Below, in pieces: positions 1 through 9,014 of a stretch of DNA of 64,000 nt. Within the stretch, counting starts at the first letter, position 1; every line of letters starts with the position of its first letter. The stretch is from the NCBI RefSeq assembly GCF_017357525.1, contig NZ_CP036172.1:620001-684000 (forward strand), read 5' to 3'. A program made the position numbers and the translations under genes. The DNA comes from Methanofollis aquaemaris (lineage in GTDB: Archaea; Halobacteriota; Methanomicrobia; Methanomicrobiales; Methanofollaceae). The notes beneath the pieces are model-generated. The model saw only the letters and a list, made by a program, of their open reading frames with translations, was not told the DNA's origin and did no database searches.

Positions 1-1
1 G

Positions 2-91
2 CATGCTCACAAAGAGTTTGTAGAAGATGGGGATCTGGAGGGTGAGGCTCCTCCCCTGTGTGCCGGACCTGGCCATGCCGTCCATGGGTGA
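2..91 (+). CDS. Possible 3' end of a gene entering from the left
   Basis: Reading from base 2 gives 29 codons before TGA at 89-91. The peptide is acidic and ends in a histidine/glycine-rich tail (GHAVHG). Composition looks like a real C-terminus, but it is too short to identify and the upstream part lies outside the window. It could be a chance open stretch. Confidence 0.22.
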   Translation, partial: HAHKEFVEDGDLEGEAPPLCAGPGHAVHG

Positions 92-296
92 TTATTCTAC
101 AGGTTAGAATTTAAACTTTATGAATTGAGTTATCTACCCTGGGCGTATTCAAAACTAAATTGAAAATAATTTTCAGGCGCCCCGGAGCATTCCCGGACTG
201 ATTGGCATGGAAATAAGAGATCATAAAAAGAGGTCCGGCAGAATTCCCATTCTGGAGTGCTGATGACAGTCTCCTCTTTCGAGATCTTCTCATTTG

Positions 297-330
297 CCTT
301 CCCGGCCATGATCTCGGGGGAAACGAGCGC
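297..330 (-). repeat. Fragment of the dispersed intergenic repeat
   Basis: The stretch beginning GCCTTCCCGG, preceded by GAGATCTTCTCATTT, resembles the arm of the long hairpin seen in full on the same strand at 16363-16431, where GAGAGATCTTCT precedes it. Only one arm is kept. The rest of 92-415 is AT-rich in places (100-170) and shows no gene. Confidence 0.4.
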
Positions 331-415
331 CGGTGAGTTCGAGAAAATCTGTGATTCCAGATAGGGTTCCAGGTAATGCCCCGGAATAAAACCGAAAATC
401 TATTGCTGAACATTT

Positions 416-720
416 GACTCCGATGAATCAGGCATGAGCCGGGAGCACGCCTCAGGCATGCCGCATGAATACTCTTTCCGAGTGGAACTTTCGAGTGCGG
501 AAGGATTTTTTATCGGCTCTGTTGAACCCCCAATTCCTCTTCTCCTGGCCTTGAGGGTGACAGGAACCGGGCACTTCGCGCCCCCCGGCGAGAGAGAGAG
601 CAGGGTGAAGTTTCTCGATTTTCTGTGGGCGCGGCACGTCTGATCGACGTGCCTTCCCACACGCTCGCACCGGGGGCGCTGCCTACGGACCCCCGGGATT
701 GCGATAGGGGGCGGGAAGGC
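416..720 (+). repeat. Dispersed intergenic repeat, copy A
   Basis: This is closely related to copy F (25568-25860). It starts GACTCCGATGAATCAGGCAT, carries a conserved GCACGCCTCAGGCAT segment, has an internal GGCTCTGTTGAA motif at 515 and ends in the long hairpin 651-720. The hairpin arms are GCCTTCCC and GGGAAGGC and enclose a GC-rich core. Open frames across it follow the repeat, not genes. No gene is seen in 721-855. Confidence 0.7.
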
Positions 721-855
721 AGAGGGTGTTCCCGTCCTCTGCCGATTCGTCATACAGGAGCGGGGGTGTGTTCAGCCTCCAATGTTCACTCCTGAAGAGA
801 AATTTTACAAAACTACCGGGTCCGTACACAGCCAGAAAAAAAAGAAATACGGAGA

Positions 856-3090
856 TCACTCAGTGGCAGCGTTCTCCGGGTTCGAACGCCAGGAACGCCC
901 CACCAGGGAGAGGACTGCGGGCATCACGATGATCGCACCCAGCAGCGAGAACCCGACCGTGATCACGGTGACGACTCCGAAGTTCTGGATGATATTGAAG
1001 GTGGAGAGGATCAGTGCCGAGAAACCGAAGACCGTCGTCATCCCCGAGACCGTGATCGCCGTCCCGATCTGGGAGACGGCCTGCTGGATCGCGTCATAGA
1101 CCCCGGTCCCCTTCTCGCGCTCTTCGTAGAACCGCTCCATGATCAGGATGGTGTACTCCGACGCCACCCCGATGGTCATCGAGCCCAGGACCGCGGTGAG
1201 CGGGGTGTAGTCGATCCCGAGGATGTACATGATCAGCCCGTTCCACCCGACAATCATCATGATCGGGATGAGCGGGGAGGCCGCCTTCCCGATCTTGCGG
1301 TATATCAGGAAGAGGAAACCGAGGATGAGCCCGAAACCGAGGAGCGTCATCTGGGTCTTGCCCTTGGCGATATCGTCGATGAGCGCCGTGAAGAGTTCGA
1401 GGGTGCCGGTGGGGTCGGCGACGATCCCGGCCGGCGGTTTATCCCAGACGATGTCCTGGCGGACCTTGTTGATGAAACTCTCCGCCTGTTCCATCTCCAT
1501 GTCGGTCAGGGAGAACTGGATGACCGTCTCCATGTTCCCGCGTAGATACTTCGCCTTCTCAGCCTCCGGGATCCGGTTCAGCACCATGGCGACCTCGGCA
1601 TCGGTGCCGGGCAGAACGCCTTTGTTGTACTGCTGGATCAGACTGACGATGCTGGTCGCGCCGGTGATCTCGGCATTCTCCTTCACCTCGGATTGCGAGA
1701 ACCTCTCGATCCATTCCAGACTGTCCAGACTGATGACGTCGTCGCCCCTGATATAGATGGGCAGGGTCTGGGTCGAACCCATCGTGCGCGTGATCTTCTT
1801 GAGGTCGACGACCGCGGGCATATCCGAGGGGACGAAGGTCTGCTCGTCGGTGCTGATCTTGATCTCGCCGTCCATCTCGACCCCGACGAATGCGATGAGG
1901 CCGAGGATGAGGAGGATGGGGACCGGATTCTTTGCAATCTTCACGGCCAGGTTGCCGAGGAAGGTGTTATACGCATCCATCCTCCCACTCGCGGCGGCTT
2001 CGACCTCTTTCTTGGGACGATACTTGATGAGCACCCCGAAGGTCGGGACGATGATGAGAGCCGCAAGATAACACATCACCACCCCGATGACACAGACCAG
2101 ACCGAAACTCTGCACCATCGGGACCGGAGAGATCCGCATCGCAATAAAACCCATCGAGGTTGCGATCATCGCATACAGGACCGAGGGGCCGGTCTTCGTG
2201 ATGGTGGTGACCACCGACTCGTCCACCGCGGCCCGCCGCCGCTCCTCCTCAAACCGGGAATGGAACTGGATCGCATAGTCGATCCCGATACCGATGAGCA
2301 CCGGGAAGGCGCCCATCGTCGCAATGTTGATCTTGATCCCGGTCAGGCCCATCAACCCGAAGGTGAGGATGAGGCCGGTGGCCACGATGAAGACCGGGAG
2401 GAAACGGTACCTCACATGGGAGAAGAGAAGGCCGACGGCAAGGATCATCAGGAGCATCGCCGCACCGATGAGGACACCCATCGAAGAACCCATCTCTTCT
2501 TTCATCTGCTGGGCAAAGGCGGGGTCGCCGCTGACCGTCACCTCGACACCCGGCGGCGGGTTGGAGATGGCCACCGCCGAGTCGATGGCATTGAGAACAT
2601 TCTCCCTGACATCGGAGGAGACGCCGGGTTCAAGGGTGATGATCCCGATGGTCATCATGTTGGAGGGGACGTAGCGGTCCATGATCTCCTGGGGCACCCT
2701 GGCCCTGGCCTGCTGCACCTCGCCGTCCGAACGGGGCAGGACGCCTCCGTTGACCTGTTTGACCAGGTCGACGATGCTCCGGGTCGAACTGACATAGCGC
2801 TCGTCCCCGATGTCCTCCTGGAGGGTGTCCAGGTATTCGAGAACCTGGGGGTTGAGCACGTTGTCGGTCTCGACCAGCAGCATGATGCTGTCTGACTTGA
2901 ACGAGTCGGCGTACTTGTCGTAGAGCATCCCGCGGGTCGTGGACTTGTCCAGGTAAGTGTCCGACCCGGTCTCCATCGAGATGAGGCTCATCCCGTAGAA
3001 GGCGACGAGGAGGAGCATCACGAAGAGGCCGGCGACCGTGGCGGGGTGTTTATTGATGGTTTCTGCGATTGTCTGATACGGGGACTTCAC
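856..3090 (-). CDS. RND superfamily exporter (HAE3/MMPL-like)
   Basis: This 744-residue integral membrane protein has the duplicated RND architecture. There is one helix near residues 18-38, an extracytoplasmic loop of about 160 residues, then five helices, and the whole pattern repeats from about residue 387. The first half keeps the intramembrane acidic motif GIGIDYAIQ, and the second has GVASEYTIL at the equivalent place. Archaeal members are proton-driven exporters of lipids or hydrophobic compounds; the substrate here cannot be inferred. The start is GTG with GGAGGT six bases upstream; an upstream ATG is out of frame and runs into a stop. The gene is isolated, with repeat copies A and B on either side. 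Confidence 0.9.
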   Translation of the reverse strand: MKSPYQTIAETINKHPATVAGLFVMLLLVAFYGMSLISMETGSDTYLDKSTTRGMLYDKYADSFKSDSIMLLVETDNVLNPQVLEYLDTLQEDIGDERYVSSTRSIVDLVKQVNGGVLPRSDGEVQQARARVPQEIMDRYVPSNMMTIGIITLEPGVSSDVRENVLNAIDSAVAISNPPPGVEVTVSGDPAFAQQMKEEMGSSMGVLIGAAMLLMILAVGLLFSHVRYRFLPVFIVATGLILTFGLMGLTGIKINIATMGAFPVLIGIGIDYAIQFHSRFEEERRRAAVDESVVTTITKTGPSVLYAMIATSMGFIAMRISPVPMVQSFGLVCVIGVVMCYLAALIIVPTFGVLIKYRPKKEVEAAASGRMDAYNTFLGNLAVKIAKNPVPILLILGLIAFVGVEMDGEIKISTDEQTFVPSDMPAVVDLKKITRTMGSTQTLPIYIRGDDVISLDSLEWIERFSQSEVKENAEITGATSIVSLIQQYNKGVLPGTDAEVAMVLNRIPEAEKAKYLRGNMETVIQFSLTDMEMEQAESFINKVRQDIVWDKPPAGIVADPTGTLELFTALIDDIAKGKTQMTLLGFGLILGFLFLIYRKIGKAASPLIPIMMIVGWNGLIMYILGIDYTPLTAVLGSMTIGVASEYTILIMERFYEEREKGTGVYDAIQQAVSQIGTAITVSGMTTVFGFSALILSTFNIIQNFGVVTVITVGFSLLGAIIVMPAVLSLVGRSWRSNPENAATE

Positions 3091-3290
3091 ACCTCGACCT
3101 CCATATTAACTCACTATGTCTGCTCCGGAGATGCATAAACTATTTGTTGCGATTGAGACAACAAATCTCGCGAAAGGGAAGGTGCCGGATGAACGCGAGA
3201 ACGTAGGACACGGGGCGGGGGGCCTCCCATTTCAGGATTCAGAGTTCCGTTAAGAGCCCCGTGCTCCTGTCGGCGTGAGATTGAAAAGTC

Positions 3291-3582
3291 GGCTCTGTAG
3301 AATTTTGCATGAGGCGAGAGCACGCCTCAGGCATACGCGATGAACATTTCTCGTCGCTTGATCGTTCTCTTTTCAAGACAGAAGAATCGGTGGGGGTCTT
3401 GTTCCATCGCCGCCCCCCCTATCTTCGTCGTGGGGGGGTCCGGGAGGTGCAACCCCCTGGCGCGAGACGGCAGGGAAGACTCTTCAATTGAGGGCGGCAC
3501 GTTGGATCATCACGCCTTCCCACATCTTCACGCCGGGGGCTCTGCCCCCGGACACCCATGACGAAGATAGGGCGAGGAAGGC
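3291..3582 (+). repeat. Dispersed intergenic repeat, copy B
   Basis: The copy begins GGCTCTGTAGAA and has a subterminal hairpin (TGAGGCG at 3310-3316, CGCCTCA at 3323-3329). A C/G-run palindrome lies around 3408-3465 and the long hairpin GCCTTCCC...GAGGAAGGC at 3514-3582. It shares long near-identical stretches with copy C, for example TTTCTCGTCGCTTGATCG. No matching right inverted terminus was found. The rest of 3091-3702 has no convincing gene. Confidence 0.75.
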
Positions 3583-3702
3583 GGAGGATAAAATCATTCA
3601 AAGGGGGTATTTTTTCTCTACGTATCTCCCTTGAGGGCTACTGAAGAGGGCAAGTCATCATACAAAACCCTCACGGTCGCGAGTTTCGGGATGACTCCGG
3701 CG

Positions 3703-4620
3703 TCAAACCTCTGCCCGGAGCACAATATTTCCATATTCTACAGAGGTTTCACCACTATTAACGATCATACCATCCTTTTCTATGTTGACAGACAGCGGTT
3801 CATCGTCATCGCCGGTTTTCCGAACACTCAGGCGGATCGTTCCGCTCACATCCCCTGGATAATATGTCTCATCCTCTCCGAATCCCTCGATAGAGGTGTA
3901 ATTCCCATCAACGTCATACCGGCCCTTCCATCTCTCTTCTGAGGATACCGATATTTTTACCCCGCTTCTGAAGATGAGATCAGGTTCCAAAACGTATGAA
4001 ACCGAGACAGAACCGTTCGGTTCGGACGTGCTGTTTACGGCAAGATCCCTGAAATGAGCATCATGGATGCCGATGGTCAGGGAATTATTTGAAGTATCCA
4101 GTTTCCGTGCTCCCATCCGCACGGACAGATCACTTGAATTATAGAAATATGTCTGCCACCCGGTCCCGTTCACCGAGCGTGTTCCTTCCTCGGAAGGGAT
4201 CTCCGCCTCCCATGGCCCCTCATACCACACATTCAAGAGATATTCTTTCGGACCGTCGGTATGAGATTTCAACTCATATCGGCCGGTCGGAATATTGCAG
4301 GAGAAAACAACCATCCCATTCGGCACCGAGGTGTTCCCTTCCACAAGCAATTTTTCTCCGCGATAGAGGGAGACCACCATTCTATCCGCAGAACTATCCG
4401 TCTTATAGAACGTACATGCAACATCACCGGGATCTGTTCCAAGCGGGACGGTCGCAGGGCCTTCCCCGGAGAGGTAAACGGTTTCGCCATGGTCAGGGAC
4501 GCAGGACCCGTTCCACGATCCCTCCGTCACGACGTTGATCTCGACAGATTCCGAGAGACACCCGGAGATCAAAAGCACCGATAGAAGGAGCAATGTCAAT
4601 GATATGACTTTGAATCTCAT
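3703..4620 (-). CDS. Secreted lipoprotein of unknown function
   Basis: This is a predicted lipoprotein of 305 residues. Its signal peptide begins MRFKVISLTLLLLSVLLIS and is followed by a lipobox cysteine (ISGC). The mature part is rich in beta-strand-like sequence, with repeats of the form 'NGSVSVSY' and several N-x-S/T sequons, and suggests stacked extracellular beta domains. I recognise no family. An in-frame ATG at 4653 would add 11 residues, but a TATA-like box directly upstream of it (about 4655-4668) would place transcription initiation near 4636, so the ATG at 4620 is preferred. It is a single gene with its own promoter. Confidence 0.7.
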   Translation of the reverse strand: MRFKVISLTLLLLSVLLISGCLSESVEINVVTEGSWNGSCVPDHGETVYLSGEGPATVPLGTDPGDVACTFYKTDSSADRMVVSLYRGEKLLVEGNTSVPNGMVVFSCNIPTGRYELKSHTDGPKEYLLNVWYEGPWEAEIPSEEGTRSVNGTGWQTYFYNSSDLSVRMGARKLDTSNNSLTIGIHDAHFRDLAVNSTSEPNGSVSVSYVLEPDLIFRSGVKISVSSEERWKGRYDVDGNYTSIEGFGEDETYYPGDVSGTIRLSVRKTGDDDEPLSVNIEKDGMIVNSGETSVEYGNIVLRAEV

Positions 4621-4654
4621 TGATTTCACATCGGAGACACAACAGATAATCATT

Positions 4655-4668
4655 TGTATATTTTATTG
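4655..4668 (-). promoter_or_regulatory. TATA-like box for the lipoprotein gene
   Basis: On the minus strand the sequence reads CAATAAAATATAC. An archaeal TATA box here, with initiation about 25 bases downstream, gives a short leader before the ATG at 4620. It was recognised by eye only. Confidence 0.4.
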
Positions 4669-4722
4669 AATATGACCAGGAGAAATCCCTCAGACCGATC
4701 CCAGTACTATCTCTCATTTTTC

Positions 4723-4996
4723 GGCTCTGTTGAATCTAGACATGAACGTGGGGTTCAAGCATACGGGATGAAAATTTCTCGCCGCTTGATCGCTCTCTTT
4801 TCAAGACAGAAGAACTGGTGGAGACCTCACTCCATCGCCGCCCCTGCCTATCTTCGGTTCGTGGGGGGTCCGGGGGGCACCGCCCCCCGGTGCGAGACGG
4901 CGGTGAAGGTTCGACGATGGGGGGCGGCCGATCAGATCGACGTGCCTTCCCACACCACCATGCCGGGGGCGCTGCCCCCGGACCCCCCGGGAAGGC
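4723..4996 (+). repeat. Dispersed intergenic repeat, copy C
   Basis: The copy begins GGCTCTGTTGAATC and matches copy B through the TTGATCG / TTCAAGACAGAAGAA region. It ends in a shortened hairpin (4944-4996) in which the segment between CCCCCCGG and GAAGGC is deleted compared with the other copies. The conserved GATCAGATCGACGTGCC stretch just before the hairpin is also found in copy E. Confidence 0.75.
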
Positions 4997-5039
4997 GAAA
5001 TGATGACCGAGAAGGGGGTGGCCAACCCGCGGCACAAAC

Positions 5040-5353
5040 ATGTGGGAACGCGGCGGATCAGAAGTGCCGCCCCACCTGAAGGGTTCTCATCTACCGTCTC
5101 ATAGCAGGTGGAGACTCGAAGACCTTCGGCCTTCTTGAACCCGCTGGCGCTCTCCCCCACGGCGAAGATGGATGGGGGGCAGTGATTGTACAGTGTCCAC
5201 CCCCGCGGCACTTTCGTGAGGAGAAGGATCAAGGTTGATTCCACAGGTCCGGCATGCGAGTGATGACTCGCCATCAGGACATTTTGGGATATTTTCATTG
5301 AGAGGAGTTATGCAGTTGGAACACTCGATCACGGAGGATACCCTCTCTTTCAA
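5040..5353 (-). pseudogene. Possible decayed small zinc-ribbon gene
   Basis: Just downstream of tRNA-Leu on the same strand, a frame starting at 5353 encodes a zinc-ribbon-like pattern (CSNC, a single C, then CRTCG) in its first 40 residues. It then turns into low-quality arginine-rich sequence. A second frame picks up plausible protein sequence (VPRGWTLYNHCPPSIF...), consistent with one gene broken by a frameshift near 5225. The evidence is weak; it may simply be non-coding. Confidence 0.22.
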
Positions 5354-5372
5354 AAAACATCACAAAAGGAAG

Positions 5373-5457
5373 TGCGAGGGGAGCGATTCGAACGCTCGAA
5401 CTCCTGCGAGATTAGGCCCTGAACCTAACGCCTTTGACCTGGCTCGGCAACCCTCGC
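5373..5457 (-). tRNA. tRNA-Leu (CAG anticodon)
   Basis: This is a class II tRNA of 85 bases. The acceptor stem is GCGAGGG paired with CCCTCGC, with discriminator A at 5373. The anticodon stem TTAGG/CCTAA encloses the loop TTCAGGG with anticodon CAG (codon CUG). There is a long leucine-type variable arm and a T arm containing GTTCGAATC. CCA is not encoded. No intron is visible in the anticodon loop. Confidence 0.95.
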
Positions 5458-5480
5458 GTTATTACCTGTTGTCGCTCCTC

Positions 5481-5500
5481 GAAAATAAAGATATTGGCCA
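5481..5500 (-). promoter_or_regulatory. TATA-like promoter of tRNA-Leu
   Basis: The minus strand carries an AT-rich box, AATATCTTTATTTTC, centred about 30 bases upstream of the tRNA 5' end. This is the usual spacing for an archaeal promoter with initiation at or near the mature 5' end. Confidence 0.55.
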
Positions 5501-5670
5501 GAAGGCCTCTCCGACCCGGCACAAGACCCCCAAACACCGGAGAGAGGAGGAGATGATCGAGGCGTGCATGCCGGAGAGCGTCAGACGCGCCCCGGGAGAG
5601 AACCGGGCTCCGGGATCTGTCAGATTATGCGCCAATAGCGGGAGCACGCAACGTATCATAAAGATTTCCA

Positions 5671-5683
5671 GTTAGTATTATAG
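5671..5683 (+). promoter_or_regulatory. TATA-like box upstream of tbp
   Basis: The sequence GTTAGTATTATAG ends 25 bases before the ATG at 5708. Initiation about 25 bases downstream of the box would fall at about 5703-5708, so the tbp mRNA may be leaderless or nearly so. A second TATA-like string (CATATATAAT) overlaps the start codon itself. Confidence 0.4.
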
Positions 5684-5707
5684 TGCGAGGGGATGCACCC
5701 ATATATA

Positions 5708-6262
5708 ATGGATGATTCAAGGTACGAGTCACTGAAGATCGAAAATATCGTTGCATCTGGTGTCATCGCTGATTCCATAGATTTAGGCGACGTTTCTCAG
5801 AAGATCCCCAACTGTGAACTGAACACCAAACGATTCCCCGGCGCGGTCTACCGGATCACCAAGCCAAAGATCGCATCCCTGATCTTCTCCTCAGGCAAGG
5901 TCGTCCTGACCGGGATCCGGAACAAGCAGGACCTCTACGACGGGCTCAACATCATCGTCTCCTCCCTCAAGGAAGCGGGAGTCGACACCTACGACGAGCC
6001 CCAGGTCGGGATCACCAACATCGTCTGTTCGTACGACATCGGCAGGTACATCAACCTCAACAAGGTCGTCATCACCCTCAACCTTGAGAACATCGAGTAC
6101 GAACCCGAACAGTTCCCGGGGCTTGTCTACCGCATCAAAGACCCCAAGATTGTGGCTCTCCTCTTCTCGTCAGGAAAGATCATCCTCACCGGCGGGAAAA
6201 ACCTCGAAGACATCAAGCGCGGCCTCGACTTCCTCGAGCAGAAGCTCGAGAGCATTATGTGA
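5708..6262 (+). CDS. tbp: TATA-box-binding protein (TBP)
   Basis: This is the general transcription factor that binds promoter TATA boxes and recruits TFB and RNA polymerase. The 184-residue product has the two direct repeats of the TBP saddle. Repeat one carries FPGAVYRITKPKIASLIFSSG and a KVVLTG strand; repeat two carries FPGLVYRIKDPKIVALLFSSG and KIILTG. Length matches archaeal TBPs. An ATG 15 bases upstream (5693) is in frame, but the promoter position and usual N-terminus favour 5708. The lhr-like helicase gene is convergent, ending 7 bases beyond the tbp stop. Confidence 0.93.
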   Translation: MDDSRYESLKIENIVASGVIADSIDLGDVSQKIPNCELNTKRFPGAVYRITKPKIASLIFSSGKVVLTGIRNKQDLYDGLNIIVSSLKEAGVDTYDEPQVGITNIVCSYDIGRYINLNKVVITLNLENIEYEPEQFPGLVYRIKDPKIVALLFSSGKIILTGGKNLEDIKRGLDFLEQKLESIM

Positions 6263-6269
6263 AGGCCGG

Positions 6270-9014
6270 TCACCAGAATCTGCGGGTGAGGACATAGTTC
6301 CTCTCCGCCTTCAATATTCCCCGGTAAAAACTCTCTTCGTCCCGTGACTGCGCAAGGATCCGTGCAGCGGTCTCGGGACCGACACCCCGCGCGGCGAGGG
6401 CGACGACGGCCGGTTTCCCATAGGAGAGGACGAGGTTTGCGTTCTGCAAAAATCGCTTCTCGGCCGCCCGCTCTTCCGCACTCTTTTTCTTTTTCTTCAT
6501 GGCGCGGGTCACTTCCTCTTCCCAGGGTTTGAGGGCGGCGACGAGGCGGGCCGAACACTTCGGGCACTGCGGCGTCTCGGCCACCCGCTCGACGCGCGTC
6601 CTGCTCGTCCACGCCCTGCAGTGCATGCAGAAGAGGACGACTCCGTCGCCGGCAAGACGGCGCTTGAGCGTCGAGATGACGGCGTGGTCGATGGACGGAG
6701 GCGGGATGAGATCGCGCGACGAGGAGAGTCCCTCGGCCCCGATCGCCGACAACCTCCCGATCTCGACGCCGATCTCGCCTGCCTGCACCGCCCTGAAGAC
6801 CCCGGCGGCCTTCCCGACGTCCATGTACGCCCTGAAGAGTTCGGCATAGGCCTCGTCGGCGACGACCGTGTCGTTGAAGGTCTCCAGCAACCGGTGAAGA
6901 CTGAACTTCTCGTAATCGGCGTCGGCGTCGATGGCCCCGAACTTCTTGGCCACCTGAACAAGTTTCCACTTGAAGAGCGCCGTGTGCCGCAGGGCGAGGC
7001 GGAGGATCCCCTCCACATGCGCCGGGTCGGTGGCAAGGAGGAGGTCGCGGACCTCGGCGGCCCGCACTCCCTTCGGCAACCTGAGCACTGTTCTATATGC
7101 CCCGGCCTCGGTCCCGACCGAAGTGCCGGTCCGTGCCGAGATGAGGACCGAGAGCACCCTCGCGATCGCCTCGTTCGCCCGGTGCCCGGCGCAGATGTTG
7201 CAGACCACGCCCTCGTCCGAGTCCTCGACGGTGATGAGACGGTCGGTCGGGACCGGCGCCCCGCTTGTGTCCATCCGCACAAACATCTCGCCGGCAAAGG
7301 CGATCGCGTCGGCGTCCGGGGTGTAGGCCGCAAGGTCACGCGTCCGCCGCAAGGCCCCCACCTCCTGCGCCACCTCGTACGGCACCGGGATCTGCTCGCC
7401 CTCCCATGAAGGAAGTTCGCCCTTCGCCTCCCGCGCCGGTTCGACGGTGAGTTTCCCCTCCTCGAACTCGAGCACCCGCCAGAGTTCGCCCCTCGTGATG
7501 AAGACCGCGCCGGTGTGGATGGAACTGACCACAAACGACTCATCCAGTGTCCCGACCGTCCGCCTCGCGACGATGTCGAAGACCGGCACTTTCCGCTCGT
7601 CATGGATCATCGAGAGGTTGGAGAAGAGGTACCGGCGGGCGCGGCCGGTGGTGACCACCCGCGTCGCCGGGCCTTCGCCTTCCAATCTGATCAGGCGGTG
7701 GTCGACCATCTGCCGGCAGACCCTCTCCAGAAGCGGGCCCGCGTCTTCGAAACATCCCGAGCGTTCGACGACCGCCAGGATCTTTTCCATGGGCACCTCG
7801 CCGTACTCCACCGCCATCGCGTCGACGGCATTCGCGAGGACGTCGGCGGCATTGGTGTACGGCTCGACCTCCTCCACCGCGCCGGCCCGCGCCCGGCGGA
7901 TGAGCACGAGGGATTCCAGGAGATCGTCGAACCCGGTGGCGATGACCGTGCCGCGGGAAACGGCGTGGAGCTGGTGGCCGGCGCGGCCGACCCGCTGGAC
8001 AAGTCTTGCCACTTCCCTGGGGCTCCCGAACTGGAGCACATGGGCGATGTGCCCGATATCGATCCCGAGTTCCATCGAGGAGGTGCAGATGAGCGCCCGC
8101 ACCTCTCCGACCCTGAACCGGTCCTCGGCATCGATCCGCACCTCCTTCGAGAGCGAACCATGATGGACCTCGACGTCCCCGCGCTCGTGGAGGGCGTGGC
8201 CCAGCGCCTCGGCGGTCACCCTCGTGTTCACAAAGACCAGCGACGAAGACTCGGCCCCGACCATCTCCTCGACGCACTTCGCCTGTTCCTCAAACTCGCC
8301 GGCGCAGCACCGCACCCCGAGATCGAGGTGCGCGGCGACCGGCACCTCCACCAGGGTGAAGGGCCGCGCCCCGCAGAGGAAGCGCCCGATCTCGTCAGGG
8401 TTCCCGACGGTGGCCGAGAGCCCGATCCGCTGGAACTCGCCGGCGTACTCCTGGAGACGTTCCAGGGCCACGGCGAGCTGGGCACCCCGCTTGTTCCCGG
8501 CAAGTTCGTGGACCTCGTCGACGACGACGTGGGTGATCTGTTCGAGATGTTTTCTGAGCCGCTTGCCCATGAAGAGGGCCTGCACCGTCTCCGGCGTGGT
8601 GATGAGGAGGTCGGGCGGGTGGAGGGCCTGTTTTCTCCTCTCATTCTGCGGGGTGTCGCCGTGGCGCACCCCGACGGTGAGCCCTAACCGCTCGCACCAC
8701 CAGGTGAGGCGGCCCAGGATGTCGCGGTTGAGGGCGCGCAAGGGGGTGATGTACAGCGCCCTGAAGCCCGGCCCAGGTGTGGACAAAAGTGTGTTGAAGA
8801 CCGGGAACATCGCGCTCTCGGTCTTCCCGGTCCCGGTCGGGGCGATGAGCACCAGGTGCTCGCCGGCAAGGAGCGGCGGGATCGCCCCTGCCTGCGCCTC
8901 GGAGAGTTCTTCAAATCCCCGCTCCTCGATGAGCGCCCGCACCTCCGGTCGGAGGCGTTCAAGCACGGCGCTGTTCTCTGATCTCCCCGAAAGTTCCGAT
9001 ATATGTCCCGTCAC
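6270..9014 (-). CDS. Lhr-like DEAD/DEAH-box ATP-dependent helicase
   Basis: This is a large superfamily 2 helicase of about 914 residues. Visible motifs in order are the Q-like region (GFEELSEAQAGAIPPLL), Walker A (APTGTGKTES), DEVH (VVVDEVHELAG), LSATVGNP, the helicase C-domain STSSMELGIDIGH and the arginine-finger motif QRVGRAGHQ. A winged-helix and Lhr-specific region follow, then a zinc-finger pair (CMHC...CPKC) near the C-terminus. Lhr-type enzymes translocate 3'-5' and are linked to DNA repair and replication restart. The preferred start is GTG at 9014 with GAGGT eight bases upstream, overlapping the phosphoesterase gene by 56 bases; an ATG at 9032 is the alternative. It is the third gene of a DNA-metabolism operon. 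Confidence 0.9.
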   Translation of the reverse strand: MTGHISELSGRSENSAVLERLRPEVRALIEERGFEELSEAQAGAIPPLLAGEHLVLIAPTGTGKTESAMFPVFNTLLSTPGPGFRALYITPLRALNRDILGRLTWWCERLGLTVGVRHGDTPQNERRKQALHPPDLLITTPETVQALFMGKRLRKHLEQITHVVVDEVHELAGNKRGAQLAVALERLQEYAGEFQRIGLSATVGNPDEIGRFLCGARPFTLVEVPVAAHLDLGVRCCAGEFEEQAKCVEEMVGAESSSLVFVNTRVTAEALGHALHERGDVEVHHGSLSKEVRIDAEDRFRVGEVRALICTSSMELGIDIGHIAHVLQFGSPREVARLVQRVGRAGHQLHAVSRGTVIATGFDDLLESLVLIRRARAGAVEEVEPYTNAADVLANAVDAMAVEYGEVPMEKILAVVERSGCFEDAGPLLERVCRQMVDHRLIRLEGEGPATRVVTTGRARRYLFSNLSMIHDERKVPVFDIVARRTVGTLDESFVVSSIHTGAVFITRGELWRVLEFEEGKLTVEPAREAKGELPSWEGEQIPVPYEVAQEVGALRRTRDLAAYTPDADAIAFAGEMFVRMDTSGAPVPTDRLITVEDSDEGVVCNICAGHRANEAIARVLSVLISARTGTSVGTEAGAYRTVLRLPKGVRAAEVRDLLLATDPAHVEGILRLALRHTALFKWKLVQVAKKFGAIDADADYEKFSLHRLLETFNDTVVADEAYAELFRAYMDVGKAAGVFRAVQAGEIGVEIGRLSAIGAEGLSSSRDLIPPPSIDHAVISTLKRRLAGDGVVLFCMHCRAWTSRTRVERVAETPQCPKCSARLVAALKPWEEEVTRAMKKKKKSAEERAAEKRFLQNANLVLSYGKPAVVALAARGVGPETAARILAQSRDEESFYRGILKAERNYVLTRRFW

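Noticed and set aside
1693-2895. A 400-codon open frame on the plus strand opposite the RND exporter
   Set aside because: It is a low-complexity D/H/R/E-rich translation opposite a clear membrane protein; it is a codon-bias shadow.
5235-5675. A plus-strand 146-codon frame across the tRNA region
   Set aside because: It runs antisense through tRNA-Leu and its promoter and has no protein-like character.
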